Origin: an uncultured Acetatifactor sp.
GTDB taxonomy: Bacteria > Bacillota > Clostridia > Lachnospirales > Lachnospiraceae
DNA: 6,460 nt
Direction of reading: 5' to 3'
Assembly (NCBI GenBank): GCA_910584865.1
Contig: CAJUCE010000079.1
Coordinates: 1-6,460, forward strand
Shown: in pieces, positions 5,703-6,460 of the stretch
Numbering within the stretch: position 1 is the stretch's first letter
Layout: every line of letters starts with the position of its first letter
Notes under the pieces: model-generated
What the model was told of the DNA's origin: nothing
The model's input: only the letters and a program-made list of their open reading frames with translations
Database searches by the model: none
Translations under genes and position numbers: made by a program

Positions 5703-5829
5703 GGATATGCTCGGAAGCAGAAGTTCGACCGGAAATAGGGGCTGCCCGGAAGCCGATGGGAATGGTTCAGGCAACTTGTCTGAAAAGGGCAGCGGGAACA
5801 AAACAGGGAATGTAAGGAGGTATGACAGA

Positions 5830-6180
5830 ATGACAAACGAAAAGGTCTATCAGATGGATTTCAACAAGGTCTATCAGCTGCTTGTGAGCAAAGCGGTGAA
5901 GAAAGGCCGCACAAAGGATGAGGTTGACCAGGTGACCTGCTGGCTTACCGGCTACAGCCGGGCGGAATTGGAGGGCATGGCGGAAAAACCGGTTTCCTAC
6001 GGGGATTTTTTCCGGAATGCCCCGCAGTTAAACGAGAACAGAAGGCTGATTAAGGGGGTAATCTGCGGGGTGAGAGTGGAGGAGATCCAAGAACCTCTGA
6101 TGCAGGAAATCCGCTACCTGGACAAACTGGTGGATGAGCTGGCCAAAGGCAAACCCATGGAAAAAATTCTGCGGAAGTAG
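5830..6180 (+). CDS. DUF2200 domain protein
   Basis: This is a 116-aa cytoplasmic protein matching the DUF2200 family over its whole length; the family has no established function. Recognisable segments are VYQMDFNKVYQLLVSKAVKK, GRTKDEVDQVTCWLTGYS, the NAPQLNENRRLIKGVICGVR block and the strongly conserved end, PLMQEIRYLDKLVDELAKG followed by KPMEKILRK. The start ATG at 5830 has AAGGAGG 9 nt upstream, and this start gives the usual family length. An in-frame ATG at 5707 would add 41 Gly/Ser-rich residues unlike the family, so it is rejected; an ATG at 5822 opens only three codons. The gene follows DUF1905 by 127 nt with no terminator seen between them, so the two are probably co-transcribed. 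A new extended -10 appears directly after its stop. Confidence 0.9.
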   Translation: MTNEKVYQMDFNKVYQLLVSKAVKKGRTKDEVDQVTCWLTGYSRAELEGMAEKPVSYGDFFRNAPQLNENRRLIKGVICGVRVEEIQEPLMQEIRYLDKLVDELAKGKPMEKILRK

Positions 6181-6196
6181 GAATGCAGAGCTAAAG

Positions 6197-6205
6197 TGCT
6201 ATAAT
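6197..6205 (+). promoter_or_regulatory. Perfect extended -10 just after the DUF2200 stop
   Basis: TGCTATAAT is an exact extended -10 element, starting 17 nt after the DUF2200 stop codon. No clear -35 lies 16-18 nt upstream. A transcript starting near 6212 would run through the inverted-repeat unit and hairpins up to the window end, so it could serve a non-coding RNA or a gene beyond 6460. It is a sequence match only. Confidence 0.4.
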
Positions 6206-6226
6206 AAAGTTGTAACATCCCGAATT

Positions 6227-6328
6227 TATACTGCTTAACGATTTCATTTGCCGTGAAGCCAGACTGCATAACGCTGACTGGTTCAATCGCATGATTGCAT
6301 TAGGCAGTATTCAGCGTTATGCAGTATA
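6227..6328. repeat. 102-bp TA-flanked inverted-repeat unit, MITE-like
   Basis: The ends TTTATACTGCTTAACG (6225-6240) and CGTTATGCAGTATAAG (6315-6330) are inverted copies, pairing at 15 of 16 positions if one G-U is allowed. Each TACTGC/GCAGTA end is bordered by TA (6227-6228 and 6327-6328), as expected for an IS630/mariner-type insertion that duplicates TA. The interior has no ORF but contains another copy of the repeat core at 6263-6277. Size and structure recall small non-autonomous elements such as RUP of pneumococcus. No transposase is in the window, so a non-mobile palindromic regulatory element remains possible. Confidence 0.4.
6263..6325. repeat. Perfect 15-bp inverted repeat nested in the unit
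   Basis: ACTGCATAACGCTGA (6263-6277) and TCAGCGTTATGCAGT (6311-6325) are exact reverse complements with a 33-nt spacer. The spacer holds a smaller stem, CAATC (6284-6288) with GATTG (6293-6297). The right arm also matches the outer copy at 6226-6240, so in RNA two mutually exclusive long hairpins are possible. GCAGTAT additionally occurs as a direct repeat at 6304-6310 and 6321-6327. Confidence 0.75.
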
Positions 6329-6363
6329 AGAAGATTGTCCGCCTCCATGAGGAAGAAGGACGA

Positions 6364-6390
6364 AAGATGCCGCGGCGTCCCCGGCATCTT
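6364..6390. repeat. 9-bp inverted repeat (hairpin)
   Basis: AAGATGCCG (6364-6372) and CGGCATCTT (6382-6390) form a perfect stem around a 9-nt GC-rich loop. No T-run follows in the plus direction, so it is not a classical plus-strand terminator. A weaker hairpin (GTCC/GGAC with CCTC/GAGG, 6337-6361) precedes it. Confidence 0.6.
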
Positions 6391-6405
6391 CCGCTCGTGA
6401 GTGGT

Positions 6406-6442
6406 CTTGCCAGGAAGAAGGAAGGACAGCCTTCCTGGCAAG
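6406..6442. repeat. 12-bp inverted repeat (hairpin) near the window end
   Basis: CTTGCCAGGAAG (6406-6417) and CTTCCTGGCAAG (6431-6442) are perfect reverse complements with a 13-nt purine-rich loop. No U-run follows. Together with the preceding hairpins it makes 6337-6442 almost continuously foldable. No gene is recognisable between 6181 and the window end. Confidence 0.65.
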
Positions 6443-6460
6443 CCTCAGCAATCGGCAGTT

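Noticed and set aside
6325..6460. Minus-strand open frames entering from the right edge
   Set aside because: Two frames stay open for 40-50 codons, but they read through hairpins with biased composition and give no recognisable protein sequence.

Overview
The window looks like chromosomal DNA of a gut-type Firmicute, most likely a Lachnospiraceae-like Clostridium. The grounds are strong AGGAGG-type ribosome binding sites, SigA-like promoters with extended -10 elements, an AgrC/AgrA-type two-component system, a cytoplasmic GH20 enzyme, and the DUF1905 and DUF2200 small proteins. The taxon is inferred from gene style, not from a marker gene.

The left half (about 83 to 2853) is one minus-strand operon. 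It reads, in transcription order: a LytTR response regulator, a polytopic GHKL histidine kinase starting at TTG, a possible 22-codon small ORF overlapping the kinase stop, and a 153-aa acidic protein of unknown function. Spacing is tight and every gene has a good ribosome binding site. The kinase is of the peptide-sensing HPK10/AgrC type, but no AgrB-like protease or conventional AgrD precursor is visible. The two small co-transcribed products are therefore the most interesting part of the window.

The divergent intergenic region (about 2854 to 3025) holds a candidate minus-strand promoter, a perfect 12-bp palindrome and a plus-strand extended -10. Sampled lines suggest a change from roughly 40-45% GC on the left to roughly 52-62% on the right, so the halves may have different histories.

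The right half is plus strand. A 57-codon reading frame interrupted by one in-frame UGA (3026 to 3199) precedes a GH20 beta-N-acetylhexosaminidase-like gene (3255 to 5141), which ends in a hairpin. A clear promoter (5294 to 5322) then drives a likely DUF1905 and DUF2200 pair. The last 280 bases have no recognisable gene. They hold a perfect extended -10, a 102-bp TA-flanked inverted-repeat unit that resembles a MITE, and a run of further hairpins reaching the window end.

Biologically, the left side is probably a signalling operon responding to an external, perhaps peptide, cue. The right side is amino-sugar glycan breakdown plus two small housekeeping-like proteins of unknown role. Nothing in the sequence directly shows that the kinase system controls the GH20 gene, although they share the divergent intergenic region.
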